Positions 27,709 to 36,005 are shown, counted from the first letter of the stretch. The stretch: DNA of 64,000 nucleotides from Flavobacterium ichthyis (GCF_009915155.1 NZ_JAABLM010000002.1:186001-250000); one strand, 5' to 3'. Notes: generated by a model from the sequence alone, not told the origin. Numbers and translations are program-made.

Positions 27709-28101
27709 TGGAGTCGGGGAGAGTCGAACTCCCGTCCAAACAAGCAACTAAAAAGCTTTCTACACGTTTAGTTTCCGATTCAATTTTCATCGTTTGGCTA
27801 AGCCGAAAACCGCTACCAAACGCCTATCTTCTAAAGTGTCAAAACGGTTCCGAAGCCTTACCGTTTCTAGGTTTATTTTTACGGTTCCCCTAAACAGAAC
27901 GCCACAAACCAAGGCTTTCAAGAGGAATCCAGCTTTCCTACCTTGTAGGAACTAGGCAAATCGTACTATAATTCGGATTAAGCAGCTAAAGCGTAGTTAT
28001 TCTCGCCGTATAAAAGTGCGAAACATGGATTTACGAGATATGTTTCCGTTCTCGACGTGCTTACTTTTCAATTCGACTTGCTGTCAAAACCAGTCGACCC
28101 C
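27709..28101 (-). ncRNA. ssrA: Transfer-messenger RNA (tmRNA)
   Basis: About 393 nt on the minus strand. The 5' end GGGGTCG pairs with CGACTCC at the 3' end to form the tRNA-like acceptor stem; the T arm (GGGAGTTCGACTCTCCC) is intact, and CCA is not encoded. The open tag reading frame, near 27975-28010, gives GENNYALAA and then TAA, the form usual in Flavobacteriia. tmRNA with SmpB rescues stalled ribosomes and tags the incomplete protein for proteolysis. Pseudoknot regions follow the tag. Confidence 0.95.
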
Positions 28102-28128
28102 ATAATATAAAAGAACTTTTTTTCATTT

Positions 28129-28244
28129 GGGCGTGCCGCTGCAAAAAAAGCTGATCGCATTTTTGCACCGTCGCGTCTTCCGCTACAATCTTTTTTCGGG
28201 CAGAAAAAGCCCAAAAAAAGGATTTTCGCTACAACCGCTCACGC
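28129..28244 (+). repeat. GC-rich intergenic repeat, copy A
   Basis: It begins GGGCGTG, contains TTCCGCTACAATC, then a hairpin with T/A-tract flanks (TTTTTTCGGGC-AGAAAAA-GCCCAAAAAAAG, 28191-28221), and ends GATTTTCGCTACAACCGCTCACGC. No frame codes. Copy B at 33.9-34.1 kb, in the opposite orientation, has the same order of elements. It lies upstream of ssrA and beyond the 3' end of the serine hydrolase gene. Confidence 0.6.
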
Positions 28245-28273
28245 AAAATCCGTGCCACAAAGATACACCTTTT

Positions 28274-29476
28274 TTAATCAGCACTATCCCCTTCATTAGA
28301 CTTTATAGGATATTTCCCAAAAATAGGCGACAATTTCAAAATTTTATACGGCTTGTAAGAAAATTTGTTACTTAAAGCAATCATCGTCACCGTGTCATTT
28401 TTCAACTTCACATAACTCGAAGTATTGCCGTGCCACCAGCCGTTATGGTAAAATAATTCTTCGCCTGTATCCCACTCCAACAACCGAATTCCCAAACCGT
28501 AATTACGCGTTCCTTTCGACTCGTAACTATAGCCTTTAAAAACTTCGCTCATCAAAACCTCATTTAAATATTTCCCAGAATACGTAGCCAAATCAAACTT
28601 CATTAAATCGCGTGGCGTACTGTAAATATTTTTATCGCCATAAACATCGTCTAAATGATTCGTCTCGTACAACACTTTATTTCCCTTGTACGATTGACTT
28701 GCCGTTTCCTTATCCCGCTCGTGATCGTACACAAAAGTATCTTTCATATCTAATGGCACAAAAACCATCTCCTGCATCACTTCCGGATAACTTTTTCCGG
28801 TTATTTTTTCAATGATTAAAGCCAAAATCGCATAATTGGTATTGCAATAACCAAATTTTCGGTCGGGCAAAAAGTAGAGGTTAAATCTATGCTTTGCCAT
28901 CAAATCTAAAATATCCTGATTTTTGAGCATTTTACTTCTGTCCCAAATTTTTCTATCATCAGCAAAATAAGCATAATTAGGTAAACCACTTCTGTGATTC
29001 AACAGCATCTTCACCGTAATTTCTTCGTAAGGAAAACTTGGCAAAATTTCTTGAACGGTAGTTTCGAGCGTTAATTTTTCGCGGTCAACAAGTTTTAAAA
29101 CCACTGCAGCAGTCAACACTTTCGAAACCGAAGCGATGTGCAAAGCCGTGTTGGGTTTTATTTCCTCACCAGTTTTAAAATTAGCTTTGCCATTGTATTT
29201 TTCAAAAATTATTTCGCCGTTTTTAGCCACAATAAAACCGCCGTTTAAGGTTTCATTTGGCCAGTTTTTATCGTAAAACTCTTGAATTTTTGCGCGTTTT
29301 TCACTTAAATAATTATCGGATAACTTTTTAGTTTTTGCGCTATAAGGATTGATGATTTCAGGGTTGAAAATTTCCGCGACTTCGTGTGATGCGAGTTCTT
29401 TATTTTTTTCTTTGCAAGCGGTAAATAGTAATGTTCCCGCAAGAACAATTGGGGCTATATTTTTGTAAAAATTCAT
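28274..29476 (-). CDS. Serine hydrolase lipoprotein (beta-lactamase/class C fold)
   Basis: 400 residues from ATG 29476; the longer frame from 29527 overlaps the -7 box. The lipoprotein signal ends TLLFTAC (Cys21). Motifs: SxxK as ASVSKVLTAA (Ser116-Lys119) and YxN as GYCNTNYAIL. A C-terminal HNGWWHGNTS matches the family's HxG motif region. It probably hydrolyses peptidoglycan-related or other amide/ester substrates in the periplasm. It is monocistronic. Confidence 0.85.
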   Translation of the reverse strand: MNFYKNIAPIVLAGTLLFTACKEKNKELASHEVAEIFNPEIINPYSAKTKKLSDNYLSEKRAKIQEFYDKNWPNETLNGGFIVAKNGEIIFEKYNGKANFKTGEEIKPNTALHIASVSKVLTAAVVLKLVDREKLTLETTVQEILPSFPYEEITVKMLLNHRSGLPNYAYFADDRKIWDRSKMLKNQDILDLMAKHRFNLYFLPDRKFGYCNTNYAILALIIEKITGKSYPEVMQEMVFVPLDMKDTFVYDHERDKETASQSYKGNKVLYETNHLDDVYGDKNIYSTPRDLMKFDLATYSGKYLNEVLMSEVFKGYSYESKGTRNYGLGIRLLEWDTGEELFYHNGWWHGNTSSYVKLKNDTVTMIALSNKFSYKPYKILKLSPIFGKYPIKSNEGDSAD

Positions 29477-29499
29477 TTTTAATGGCGGTAGTTGAAAAG

Positions 29500-29507
29500 C
29501 AAATATA
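29500..29507 (-). promoter_or_regulatory. -7 box (TATATTTG) for the serine hydrolase gene
   Basis: Minus-strand TATATTTG, 23 bases ahead of ATG 29476, supporting that start over the in-frame ATG at 29527. Confidence 0.5.
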
Positions 29508-29650
29508 AAAATTCTTGCATACTTCATGCTTCTATTTTAACCGTTTAAAAACATGATTTAGTATATGGCAACCAAAAAAAATCCTAATCAATTGTTTTCC
29601 AAAAGAGTAACATCACCTAAAAAAAATTAAAAAAATAAATCCCGCTATCA

Positions 29651-29682
29651 TTTGCATAACCCTTTTGTAAAAGTTAAATTTG
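29651..29682 (+). promoter_or_regulatory. Full -33/-7 promoter for the AlaDH/PNT-like gene
   Basis: TTTG (29651-29654), 20-base spacer, TAAATTTG (29675-29682): the most complete Bacteroidota promoter seen in this window. The predicted leader is about 65 bases. Confidence 0.6.
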
Positions 29683-29753
29683 GAACAAATTACTTTAAAG
29701 CAGTTTTTTTTGATAGAAATCAGCTTATACCACATTAAAATCTTCAAAAAATT

Positions 29754-30959
29754 ATGAAATTCGGCATTGTAAAAGAAAGAAAAAATCCTCCAGACAGACG
29801 CGTTGTTTTTAGCCCAGAAGCTTTAGCGACATTAAAATCACAGTTTCCCCAAGCAGAAATTGTTGTTGAATCCTCTGACATTCGAGTATTTTCTGATGAA
29901 GATTATAAACAAAAAGGATTTCCGGTAACAACTGATTTATCAGATTGCGATGTTCTTTTTGGGGTGAAAGAAATTCCGGTTGACGCACTTTTGCCTAACA
30001 AAAAATATTTTTTCTTTTCACATACCATTAAAAAACAACCTTACAATCAAAAGTTGCTTCGTGCCATTTTGGACAAAAATATTGAACTTTTTGACCACGA
30101 AACCATAGTGGATGAAACCAATAAGCGCTTGATTGGCTTTGGAAGATATGCCGGAATCGTTGGCGCTTACAACGGAATTCGTGCTTTCGGAATAAAATTT
30201 GAGTTATTCAATTTACCTAAAGCCGAAACACTAAACGGCAAAGAAGACTTGGTAGCTCGTTTGCGAAGAATTACCATTCCACCCATTAAAATTGTGGTGA
30301 CCGGAAATGGAAAAGTAGGGAACGGTATTGTAGAAATCCTCGATGCGATGAAGGTAAAACGTGTGGATGTTGAAAATTTTCTTCAAAAAAAATACTCACA
30401 ACCTGTTTACACCCAAATTGATGTTGCAGATTACAACAAACATACGGAAGGAAAAGAGTTCTCCAGAGAAGATTTTTACCAAAACCCACAAAACTATCAG
30501 TCTGATTTTGCACGTTTTACAAAAGTTTCTGATATTTATATAGCAGGACATTTTTATGGAAATGGAGCTCCGGTAATTTTATCGCGTGAAATGTTAAATG
30601 CGGCTGACAATAAAATAAAAGTTGTGGCAGATATTTCTTGCGACGTTAATGGACCGATTGCTTGTACTTTAAAAGCGTCAACAATTGCCGATCCGATTTT
30701 TGGCTATCATCCTGGCGAACACAAAGAAGTAGATTACTTTCATCCAGCTGCGATAACCGTGATGTCTGTTGATAATTTGCCTTGCGAATTGCCAAAAGAT
30801 GCGAGTGAAGGTTTTGGCGAAATGTTTTTAGAACATGTAATTCCCGCATTTTTTAATAATGACAAAGATGGCATTTTGCAACGTGCCAAAATCACTGAAA
30901 ACGGAAAGTTGACGCCTCGTTTTGCGTATCTTCAGGATTATGCTGACGGAAAAGTTTAG
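29754..30959 (+). CDS. Alanine dehydrogenase/PNT-family NAD(P)-dependent oxidoreductase (saccharopine dehydrogenase-like)
   Basis: 401 residues, cytoplasmic. The N-terminus MKFGIVKERKNPPDRRVVFSP is that of the AlaDH/PNT and lysine-forming saccharopine dehydrogenase superfamily. The nucleotide-binding loop is VVTGNGKVGNGIVEIL. ADISCDVNGPIACTLKAST resembles the active-site region of the LYS1-type branch more than bacterial Ald. Substrate is therefore uncertain: an amino-acid-forming dehydrogenase is likely. It has its own promoter and is followed by a small lipoprotein gene. Confidence 0.75.
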   Translation: MKFGIVKERKNPPDRRVVFSPEALATLKSQFPQAEIVVESSDIRVFSDEDYKQKGFPVTTDLSDCDVLFGVKEIPVDALLPNKKYFFFSHTIKKQPYNQKLLRAILDKNIELFDHETIVDETNKRLIGFGRYAGIVGAYNGIRAFGIKFELFNLPKAETLNGKEDLVARLRRITIPPIKIVVTGNGKVGNGIVEILDAMKVKRVDVENFLQKKYSQPVYTQIDVADYNKHTEGKEFSREDFYQNPQNYQSDFARFTKVSDIYIAGHFYGNGAPVILSREMLNAADNKIKVVADISCDVNGPIACTLKASTIADPIFGYHPGEHKEVDYFHPAAITVMSVDNLPCELPKDASEGFGEMFLEHVIPAFFNNDKDGILQRAKITENGKLTPRFAYLQDYADGKV

Positions 30960-31042
30960 TTTTTTGTTTAGAAAAATAATACCACGAATACACGAATTTT
31001 TCTAAAATCATTTGGGCATTCTTGGCTAATAAGAAAAATCTT

Positions 31043-31405
31043 ATGAAAAATATTATTTTAATGTTAGTGGTGATTTTTATGGCTGGTTGCAATGCCAAAA
31101 AATCACCGGAAATTAAAGACGAAGTAGTTGTTACTGGAGGACATTCTGAAAATGAGCCAGAGAAAACTATTGTTTCGGTTACAGGAATCGTTGCCGAAAT
31201 TAACCGCGGAAAAGATGGTTATACAGCATCGATTTTTGCAGAAAATAGCCAAACTTATTTTGCTACCATCAGCATCCCAAATCTTACGGATCCAAAGCAA
31301 TTTCGAGAAGTATCAATTGGTGAAACCATTACTGTTTCTGGCGAGGCTTGGAAAATGGAACAAGACCAATATATTGTAGTTCGGGAATTACAACCTAAAA
31401 AATAA
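31043..31405 (+). CDS. Small lipoprotein, probable OB-fold, unknown function
   Basis: 120 residues from ATG 31043 (a TTG-started frame from 31022 would add MANKKNL). The lipobox is IFMAGC. The mature part VSVTGIVAEINRGKDGYTASIF...ETITVSGEAWKM has the five-strand pattern of small OB-fold lipoproteins, but no named family is recognised. It follows the dehydrogenase gene by 83 bases on the same strand. Confidence 0.6.
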   Translation: MKNIILMLVVIFMAGCNAKKSPEIKDEVVVTGGHSENEPEKTIVSVTGIVAEINRGKDGYTASIFAENSQTYFATISIPNLTDPKQFREVSIGETITVSGEAWKMEQDQYIVVRELQPKK

Positions 31406-31435
31406 TTGAAAATATGCCTTTGTCAAATTTATTTT

Positions 31436-31891
31436 TTATTTGATATTAAAATCATTTCGCACCATGTCCAAAGGTTTTTCGAGCAACTCTAAAAATGCAA
31501 CGTTGTGAATTGGAAACGATTGTTTCCCTCGAAGATATTGCTGGTTGAAATACTTGAATTTTGCCGGATAAAAAAGAATTCCGGTGATGATAACCAAAAA
31601 TAAATACAAACTTCGTTTACCATTGCCCAACAAATAGAATTGCATTCCGATTTCTTCGTAAACAGAAGTTCCTGTTTTAGTTAGCACATGAAAAACATCA
31701 TGATCTTCTAATTTTGGTTGGATTTCAAAACCATTTTTTACTAAAAAATAGCCTAATTTAAAACCCAAACTTTCTTGGTCCATTTGTAGCATTTGGTCTT
31801 TATTAATCGACCAAGGCAGGTTTCGTTTGCAATATTTCGCATACGGTTTGCTACTTATTTCGTACAATTTTTCAATTAAAATATCTTTCAT
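31436..31891 (-). CDS. Coq4-like protein
   Basis: 151 residues. LEDHDVFHVLTKTGTSVYEEIG has HDxxH followed ten residues later by Glu, the metal-binding HDxxHx(10-13)E signature of the Coq4 family. Coq4 acts in ubiquinone synthesis in eukaryotes and Proteobacteria, whereas Flavobacteriia make menaquinone, so the role here must differ. A hydrophobic stretch (SLYLFLVIITGILFYP) is present. It is the last gene of a minus-strand cluster with a winged-helix regulator and a membrane protein, and has its own palindromic site just upstream. Confidence 0.55.
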   Translation of the reverse strand: MKDILIEKLYEISSKPYAKYCKRNLPWSINKDQMLQMDQESLGFKLGYFLVKNGFEIQPKLEDHDVFHVLTKTGTSVYEEIGMQFYLLGNGKRSLYLFLVIITGILFYPAKFKYFNQQYLRGKQSFPIHNVAFLELLEKPLDMVRNDFNIK

Positions 31892-31908
31892 AATTTATAA
31901 TTAAAAGT

Positions 31909-31925
31909 ACTTTGTATTTCAAAGT
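31909..31925. promoter_or_regulatory. Palindrome ACTTTG-N5-CAAAGT, site 1
   Basis: ACTTTG-TATTT-CAAAGT, 18-34 bases before the Coq4-like start codon, in the 52-base gap after the winged-helix gene. An identical-arm site lies before the first gene of the cluster (32915-32931). Candidate operator of the winged-helix protein. Confidence 0.5.
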
Positions 31926-31943
31926 TTTTAGACAAAAATTTTT

Positions 31944-32240
31944 TTAGCTTTTTCCAATGAGTTTTTCCAACGCTTCAATGTGAGCTGTAAATGCTTTCCT
32001 ACCTTCTTTGGTGGCCAAATATTTCGTATTGGGTCTTTTACCAATAAATTGTTTTTCTACCACAATATACTTTTCAGCTTCCAAAGCTTTGGTATGACTG
32101 GCGAGATTACCATCTGTAACCCCCAAAAGTTCTTTCAACATATTAAAATCAGCCGATTCATTGACCATCAAAACCGACATAATTCCGAGTCGAATTCTAT
32201 GATCAAAAGCTTTGTTGATATTTTGGATAATGTGTTTCAA
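31944..32240 (-). CDS. Winged-helix transcriptional regulator (HTH_34 type)
   Basis: 98 residues. MKHIIQNINKAFDHRIRLGIMSVL opens the domain; LKELLGVTDGNLASHTKALE is the recognition-helix region and KRPNTKYLATKEGRKAF the wing, as in the small MarR/ArsR-like HTH_34 family. Such proteins are usually encoded next to a small membrane protein, as here, and are thought to act as repressors. Two matching palindromes flank its cluster. Confidence 0.85.
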   Translation of the reverse strand: MKHIIQNINKAFDHRIRLGIMSVLMVNESADFNMLKELLGVTDGNLASHTKALEAEKYIVVEKQFIGKRPNTKYLATKEGRKAFTAHIEALEKLIGKS

Positions 32241-32274
32241 GTGGAGTAAATTTAAAAAAATAAATAGTAAAATC

Positions 32275-32907
32275 CTATTGGTTTACGGCTGTTCTTTCGT
32301 ACTTGAAATACATGAGCAAACCGTAGAAAATATTGCCCAAACCGAAACCAATTGCCCAAAAAATCAAACCATAATTGACGAACCAAAGACTAACTAATCC
32401 TAACAAAATTACTGTAATTCCAAGATAACGAACGTCTCCAAGCGTGTATTTACTGGCGTTAACACATGCCAAACCGTAAAAAACGAGCATGAGTGGCACG
32501 ACTAAACTCCACATTTCTTTTTCAATTAAATATAAAATCAAAATGCCGCCAGTTAATAACGGAATCGTAAAATTAATTATCAACCTTTTCGATGATGCAT
32601 CCCAAATTTTTTCTCCTTCCCTCCTCGCCTTTTTAGCTGAAAGTGAAATTGCAGTTACAACCGAAAATACCACAATCACGGCTGCAATGCCTATTACCCT
32701 AAAAATCTGATTTTCGGTTAGAACTATATTTTGAGGTATACTAAAGTCCGCAGATTTATATAAAGATTGATACGCTAAAATTGCGCCAATCAAGGCATAA
32801 ATTCCGGCTAAAACTCCAGACAACCCACTTAATGAAATAAAACGCGATGATTTGTTCATCATATTTTTAATTTCGGCAATGTCATTTAGGTATTGATTGT
32901 TTTTCAT
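32275..32907 (-). CDS. Membrane protein paired with the winged-helix regulator
   Basis: 210 residues from ATG 32907 (MKNNQYLNDIAEIKNMMNK); the longer frame to 32955 would read through the palindrome. Six likely helices follow a cytoplasmic N-terminal amphipathic stretch, including SRFISLSGLSGVLAGIYALI and VIGIAAVIVVFSVVTAISL. I know this kind of protein only as an unnamed partner of HTH_34 regulators. The winged-helix gene begins 34 bases after its stop. Confidence 0.7.
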   Translation of the reverse strand: MKNNQYLNDIAEIKNMMNKSSRFISLSGLSGVLAGIYALIGAILAYQSLYKSADFSIPQNIVLTENQIFRVIGIAAVIVVFSVVTAISLSAKKARREGEKIWDASSKRLIINFTIPLLTGGILILYLIEKEMWSLVVPLMLVFYGLACVNASKYTLGDVRYLGITVILLGLVSLWFVNYGLIFWAIGFGLGNIFYGLLMYFKYERTAVNQ

Positions 32908-32914
32908 AAAAAGA

Positions 32915-32931
32915 ACTTTGAAACACAAAGT
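32915..32931. promoter_or_regulatory. Palindrome ACTTTG-N5-CAAAGT, site 2
   Basis: ACTTTG-AAACA-CAAAGT, 8-24 bases before the membrane-protein start codon. The arms are identical to site 1 and the spacing is the same; only the five central bases differ. Confidence 0.5.
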
Positions 32932-32952
32932 AATGTAAACTTTTTGGAATCG

Positions 32953-32983
32953 CAAAAAAAATCCCCGAAAAAATTTCCGGGGA
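32953..32983 (-). terminator. Terminator of kdsA
   Basis: TCCCCG.../...CGGGGA hairpin (32962-32983), followed on the minus strand by a T-run (A-run at 32954-32961). Confidence 0.8.
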
Positions 32984-32989
32984 GGTCTG

Positions 32990-33808
32990 TTAAAAATTGT
33001 TAATCGTTTTTCTTATGGCGACTAATTTTGTCATCAAATCTTCAAAATACTTGATATTCAGCATATTTGCACCGTCACTTTTGGCATTTGCAGGATCAAA
33101 ATGTGTTTCGATAAAAATTCCATCAACGCCAACTGCAATTCCGGCTTTGGCAATTGTTTCAATCATCTCAGGTCTTCCGCCAGTAACGCCAGTCGTTTGA
33201 TTAGGTTGTTGTAAAGAATGTGTTACATCTAAAACTGTGGTCGCAAAATTTTTCATGGTAGGAATTCCGCGATAATCTACAATCATATCTTGGTAGCCAA
33301 ACATGGTGCCACGATCAGTAACCATCACATTTTCATTGTTGCAATCGATGACTTTTTGCACGGCGTGTTTCATACTTTCCGGACTCATAAATTGTCCTTT
33401 TTTAAGATTGACGGTTCTTCCGGTATTTGCAGCTGCTACAACTAAATCAGTTTGTCTTACTAAAAAAGCCGGAATTTGCAACACATCTACGTATTCGGCA
33501 GCCATTGCAGCGTCTTCGTTAGTATGAATATCCGTAATGGTTGGAACGTGAAAAGTTTCGGAAACTTTGCGGAGAATTTTAAGCGCTTTTTCGTCACCAA
33601 TTCCTGAAAAACTGTCAATTCTTGAGCGGTTGGCTTTTTTAAACGACCCTTTAAAAACGTAAGGAATTTGCAGCTTGTCGGTCGTTTTCACCAATTCTTC
33701 TGCAATTCTCAACGCCATTTCTTCGCCTTCAATGGCACAAGGTCCCGCCAAAAGGAAAAAATTTCCGCTATCGGTATGTTTTATTTTTTTTATATTATCT
33801 AAATTCAT
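32990..33808 (-). CDS. kdsA: 3-deoxy-8-phosphooctulonate (KDO-8-P) synthase
   Basis: 272 residues from ATG 33808; the longest frame would add 70 residues with no family similarity and run through the promoter. It condenses phosphoenolpyruvate with arabinose 5-phosphate, the first committed step to the KDO of lipopolysaccharide. FFLLAGPCAIEGEEMALRIA is the N-terminal signature; FKGSFKKANRSRIDSFSG and FIETHFDPANAKSDGANML are the substrate-binding motifs. It is monocistronic with its own terminator. Confidence 0.95.
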   Translation of the reverse strand: MNLDNIKKIKHTDSGNFFLLAGPCAIEGEEMALRIAEELVKTTDKLQIPYVFKGSFKKANRSRIDSFSGIGDEKALKILRKVSETFHVPTITDIHTNEDAAMAAEYVDVLQIPAFLVRQTDLVVAAANTGRTVNLKKGQFMSPESMKHAVQKVIDCNNENVMVTDRGTMFGYQDMIVDYRGIPTMKNFATTVLDVTHSLQQPNQTTGVTGGRPEMIETIAKAGIAVGVDGIFIETHFDPANAKSDGANMLNIKYFEDLMTKLVAIRKTINNF

Positions 33809-33828
33809 GGTGTTGATTTTTTGAAGCG

Positions 33829-33836
33829 CAAATTTA
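33829..33836 (-). promoter_or_regulatory. -7 box (TAAATTTG) for kdsA
   Basis: Minus-strand TAAATTTG, 20 bases before ATG 33808; supports the shorter start. Confidence 0.5.
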
Positions 33837-33927
33837 AGGATATTTTTTGGGATTTTCTGGGGATGGGGTTTTTGGGGTAATACTATCAGCGAAATCAAGG
33901 ACGAATTAGACCGAAGCATAATCTTCC

Positions 33928-34081
33928 GCGTGAAGGATGGAAGCGGAAACGACCGAAATAAAAAAACGGCACATTTCTTTGGGCTCAAAAGCGACCAGCG
34001 GAAGCTCTTTGAGGCCAATTAGAAATTGCCGTTTTTTTATGAGGTGTTGTAGCGTACAGCCTGACCCGAAGGGACACGCCC
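33928..34081 (-). repeat. GC-rich intergenic repeat, copy B, with long central hairpin
   Basis: Read on the minus strand it begins GGGCGTG, has GGCTGTACGCTACAA, then a 77-base hairpin, then TTTCCGCTTCCATCCTTCACGC. The order matches copy A at 28.1 kb. The hairpin (33961-34037) has outer arms ACGGCA(C)ATTTCT/AGAAATTGCCGT and inner arms TTGGGCTCAAA/TTTGAGGCCAA, flanked by A- and T-runs. It may also end transcription of the lipoprotein gene that stops at 34091. Confidence 0.6.
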
Positions 34082-34090
34082 AAAAAATTT

Positions 34091-34540
34091 TTATTTTGCG
34101 GAAAATCCTACCGGAATGTAGAGATGGCCTTTGCTGTAATTATTGAAATAGAGTTGCACGGGTTGGGAAATTCCGGGATATGAAATTTCGTAAAGGTCGA
34201 GTAATCCGGCTCCCATTTCGGTTCTTGTGGTGGGAAACGGACAGCAATTTTCGAGTTTTTTGTAAGCAATTTTTTCGCCGTTTGGTCCGGTTAAGGCATC
34301 GAGAAATCGGTTGATGTTGATTGCTTCGTCTTTGGCATTTTTGTAAAAAACATTGATGGGATGGTCTTTGTGATAGCCGTATTTTTTATCGGTTGTTTTT
34401 TTCGAAAGTAAGAAATATCCTTCAGAGGTAAGGGTTGGTTCGGGTGCGTTTTCATCTACGTTTTTGAGGGTGGATTTGGCACTGACGCAAGAGATTAATA
34501 CGCACAAAATGGCGATTATGGCTAAGATTTTTGTTTTCAT
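34091..34540 (-). CDS. Lipoprotein of unknown function downstream of the DUF4199 gene
   Basis: 149 residues, lipoprotein signal ending CVLISC (Cys18). The mature protein holds a double Cys (LENCCPFPTTRTEMGAG) and a beta-rich C-terminus (VQLYFNNYSKGHLYIPVGF). I do not recognise a domain. Its ATG overlaps the TGA of the DUF4199 gene by 4 bases, so the two are translationally coupled. Confidence 0.6.
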   Translation of the reverse strand: MKTKILAIIAILCVLISCVSAKSTLKNVDENAPEPTLTSEGYFLLSKKTTDKKYGYHKDHPINVFYKNAKDEAININRFLDALTGPNGEKIAYKKLENCCPFPTTRTEMGAGLLDLYEISYPGISQPVQLYFNNYSKGHLYIPVGFSAK

Positions 34541-35025
34541 GCTTTGGTAGTTTTTGTTTTTAAAAACGATGAAATGATAGCGGATATTGTGATACCAAAG
34601 GAAAGTGTAAAAAAGATGCTTTGGTAGATTTGACTTTCCAAATTGTAAACTTTTTGAGCACTTTCTAACGTAATATTGTTTTTTTGCACGATCATTTTGA
34701 CCATGTTTTCTAAAAATTCTGGCGCAATGGCTTTGTGAATGATGACTTGTGCGATTGGCATTAAGATGGCGATGAACAAACTAAGGTATAAACCGCTGGT
34801 GGTGCCTTGTTTCCAGTCCATTTGGTTTTTAAAATAGTGGATTTTTTTGTCTTTGATGGCTACTACGAATAAAAATATAGCTAATACGTAAAATAATGCC
34901 GAATATTTCCAGTAAATATTGATATTTTGATCATAAAGTCCCATACCTTTTTCGGCAAATGTGTAGGCGATGTAACAAAAAGTATATCTGATAGCCCATT
35001 TAATTTCAATGGCGAATTTTTTCAT
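34537..35025 (-). CDS. DUF4199 membrane protein
   Basis: 162 residues with three or four membrane helices (for example SALFYVLAIFLFVVAI and LYLSLFIAILMPIAQVII) and the internal GTTSGLYLSLFIA pattern seen in DUF4199, a Bacteroidota family of unknown function. It has a 4-base overlap with the following lipoprotein gene. Confidence 0.75.
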   Translation of the reverse strand: MKKFAIEIKWAIRYTFCYIAYTFAEKGMGLYDQNINIYWKYSALFYVLAIFLFVVAIKDKKIHYFKNQMDWKQGTTSGLYLSLFIAILMPIAQVIIHKAIAPEFLENMVKMIVQKNNITLESAQKVYNLESQIYQSIFFTLSFGITISAIISSFLKTKTTKA

Positions 35026-35185
35026 GCAATGTAATTTTGGGTAAAATTAAGCCAATAAAGGGGATTTTGAAAAAATTGATTCAATTTTTATGGTGTCATT
35101 CAAGCTAAATTAATAAAGTGAATAGGTAAAGGTTTTCTAGAAATTTGAAGTAATGTAAGTAAATGATTTTTACTTAATATAAATA

Positions 35186-35893
35186 TTAATTTTGGCTATC
35201 GTGGTAGTATAAAATAATCCAATTTTCATTATTGGCCTGCTGTTTCCATTGATTGCGAAGTTGCTTGCCAATAATGCCATCATAGTCAGTTTTGTATGCA
35301 ATGGAACGATTGAAATAGGATTTTTTTGGCAATTCATCGGCTCCAAAAAAAATGGTTTGATGCTGGCCTTTTATCCAAAATACTTGATGATATGGCGTAT
35401 GGCCTTTGGTTACTTCAAATGTAATATTGGGGTCGATTATTCCGAGATCGTCTTGAAGCCAAACGATGTTTGGAAGTGTTTTAAAATGCTGAAGTTGTTC
35501 AATATCGTAAGATGGATTTTGTACTTGTGACATGGCAAATTTATATTCTCGTTCTTGAATGTAAATTTTTGCGTTAGGGAAATTTTCTTTAAACGACTGA
35601 CCTTCAACCTCGCCTATTCCACCGGCGTGGTCTTTATGCAGATGTGAAATTAGTACCTTTGTCACTTGTTGTGTTTGTAATTGATGTTGCTGTAAAAGTG
35701 ATTTAATATCTTTAGGTAGGGGCTGATCAGCTAAACCGGTATCTAATAATATTAGGTCGCGCGGAGTTTTTATTAAAAATGGCTGTACTCCTAAAACGGG
35801 TCGTTTTGTACTGTTGATTGTGGTTTCCACGGATTTGAACTTTTTTTGGCTAGTAAGACTAAAATTTCCTTGGTGAAGCGAAACAATTTTCAT
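35186..35893 (-). CDS. Metallo-beta-lactamase-fold hydrolase
   Basis: 235 residues from ATG 35893 (the frame has an earlier ATG at 35905 with MYDT). The metal motif HLHKDHAGG (HxHxDH) is present, followed downstream by KGHTPYHQVFW and FFGADELP. This is the MBL fold close to lactonase-type enzymes, without a signal peptide, so it is cytoplasmic. Substrate unknown. It diverges from the large histidine kinase gene. Confidence 0.82.
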   Translation of the reverse strand: MKIVSLHQGNFSLTSQKKFKSVETTINSTKRPVLGVQPFLIKTPRDLILLDTGLADQPLPKDIKSLLQQHQLQTQQVTKVLISHLHKDHAGGIGEVEGQSFKENFPNAKIYIQEREYKFAMSQVQNPSYDIEQLQHFKTLPNIVWLQDDLGIIDPNITFEVTKGHTPYHQVFWIKGQHQTIFFGADELPKKSYFNRSIAYKTDYDGIIGKQLRNQWKQQANNENWIILYYHDSQN

Positions 35894-36005
35894 GGTATCA
35901 TACATTTTATGCTAAAAATAAGCATTTTATTTGAGTTGATCTATCACTAAATTATCGGTAACATGCTTATTTATTGAATTTAATAAAACTCTTCACTTTT
36001 TGTAT

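Noticed and set aside
33808..34018. 70-residue N-terminal extension of kdsA
   Set aside because: It lacks family similarity and the -7 box for the short form lies inside it.
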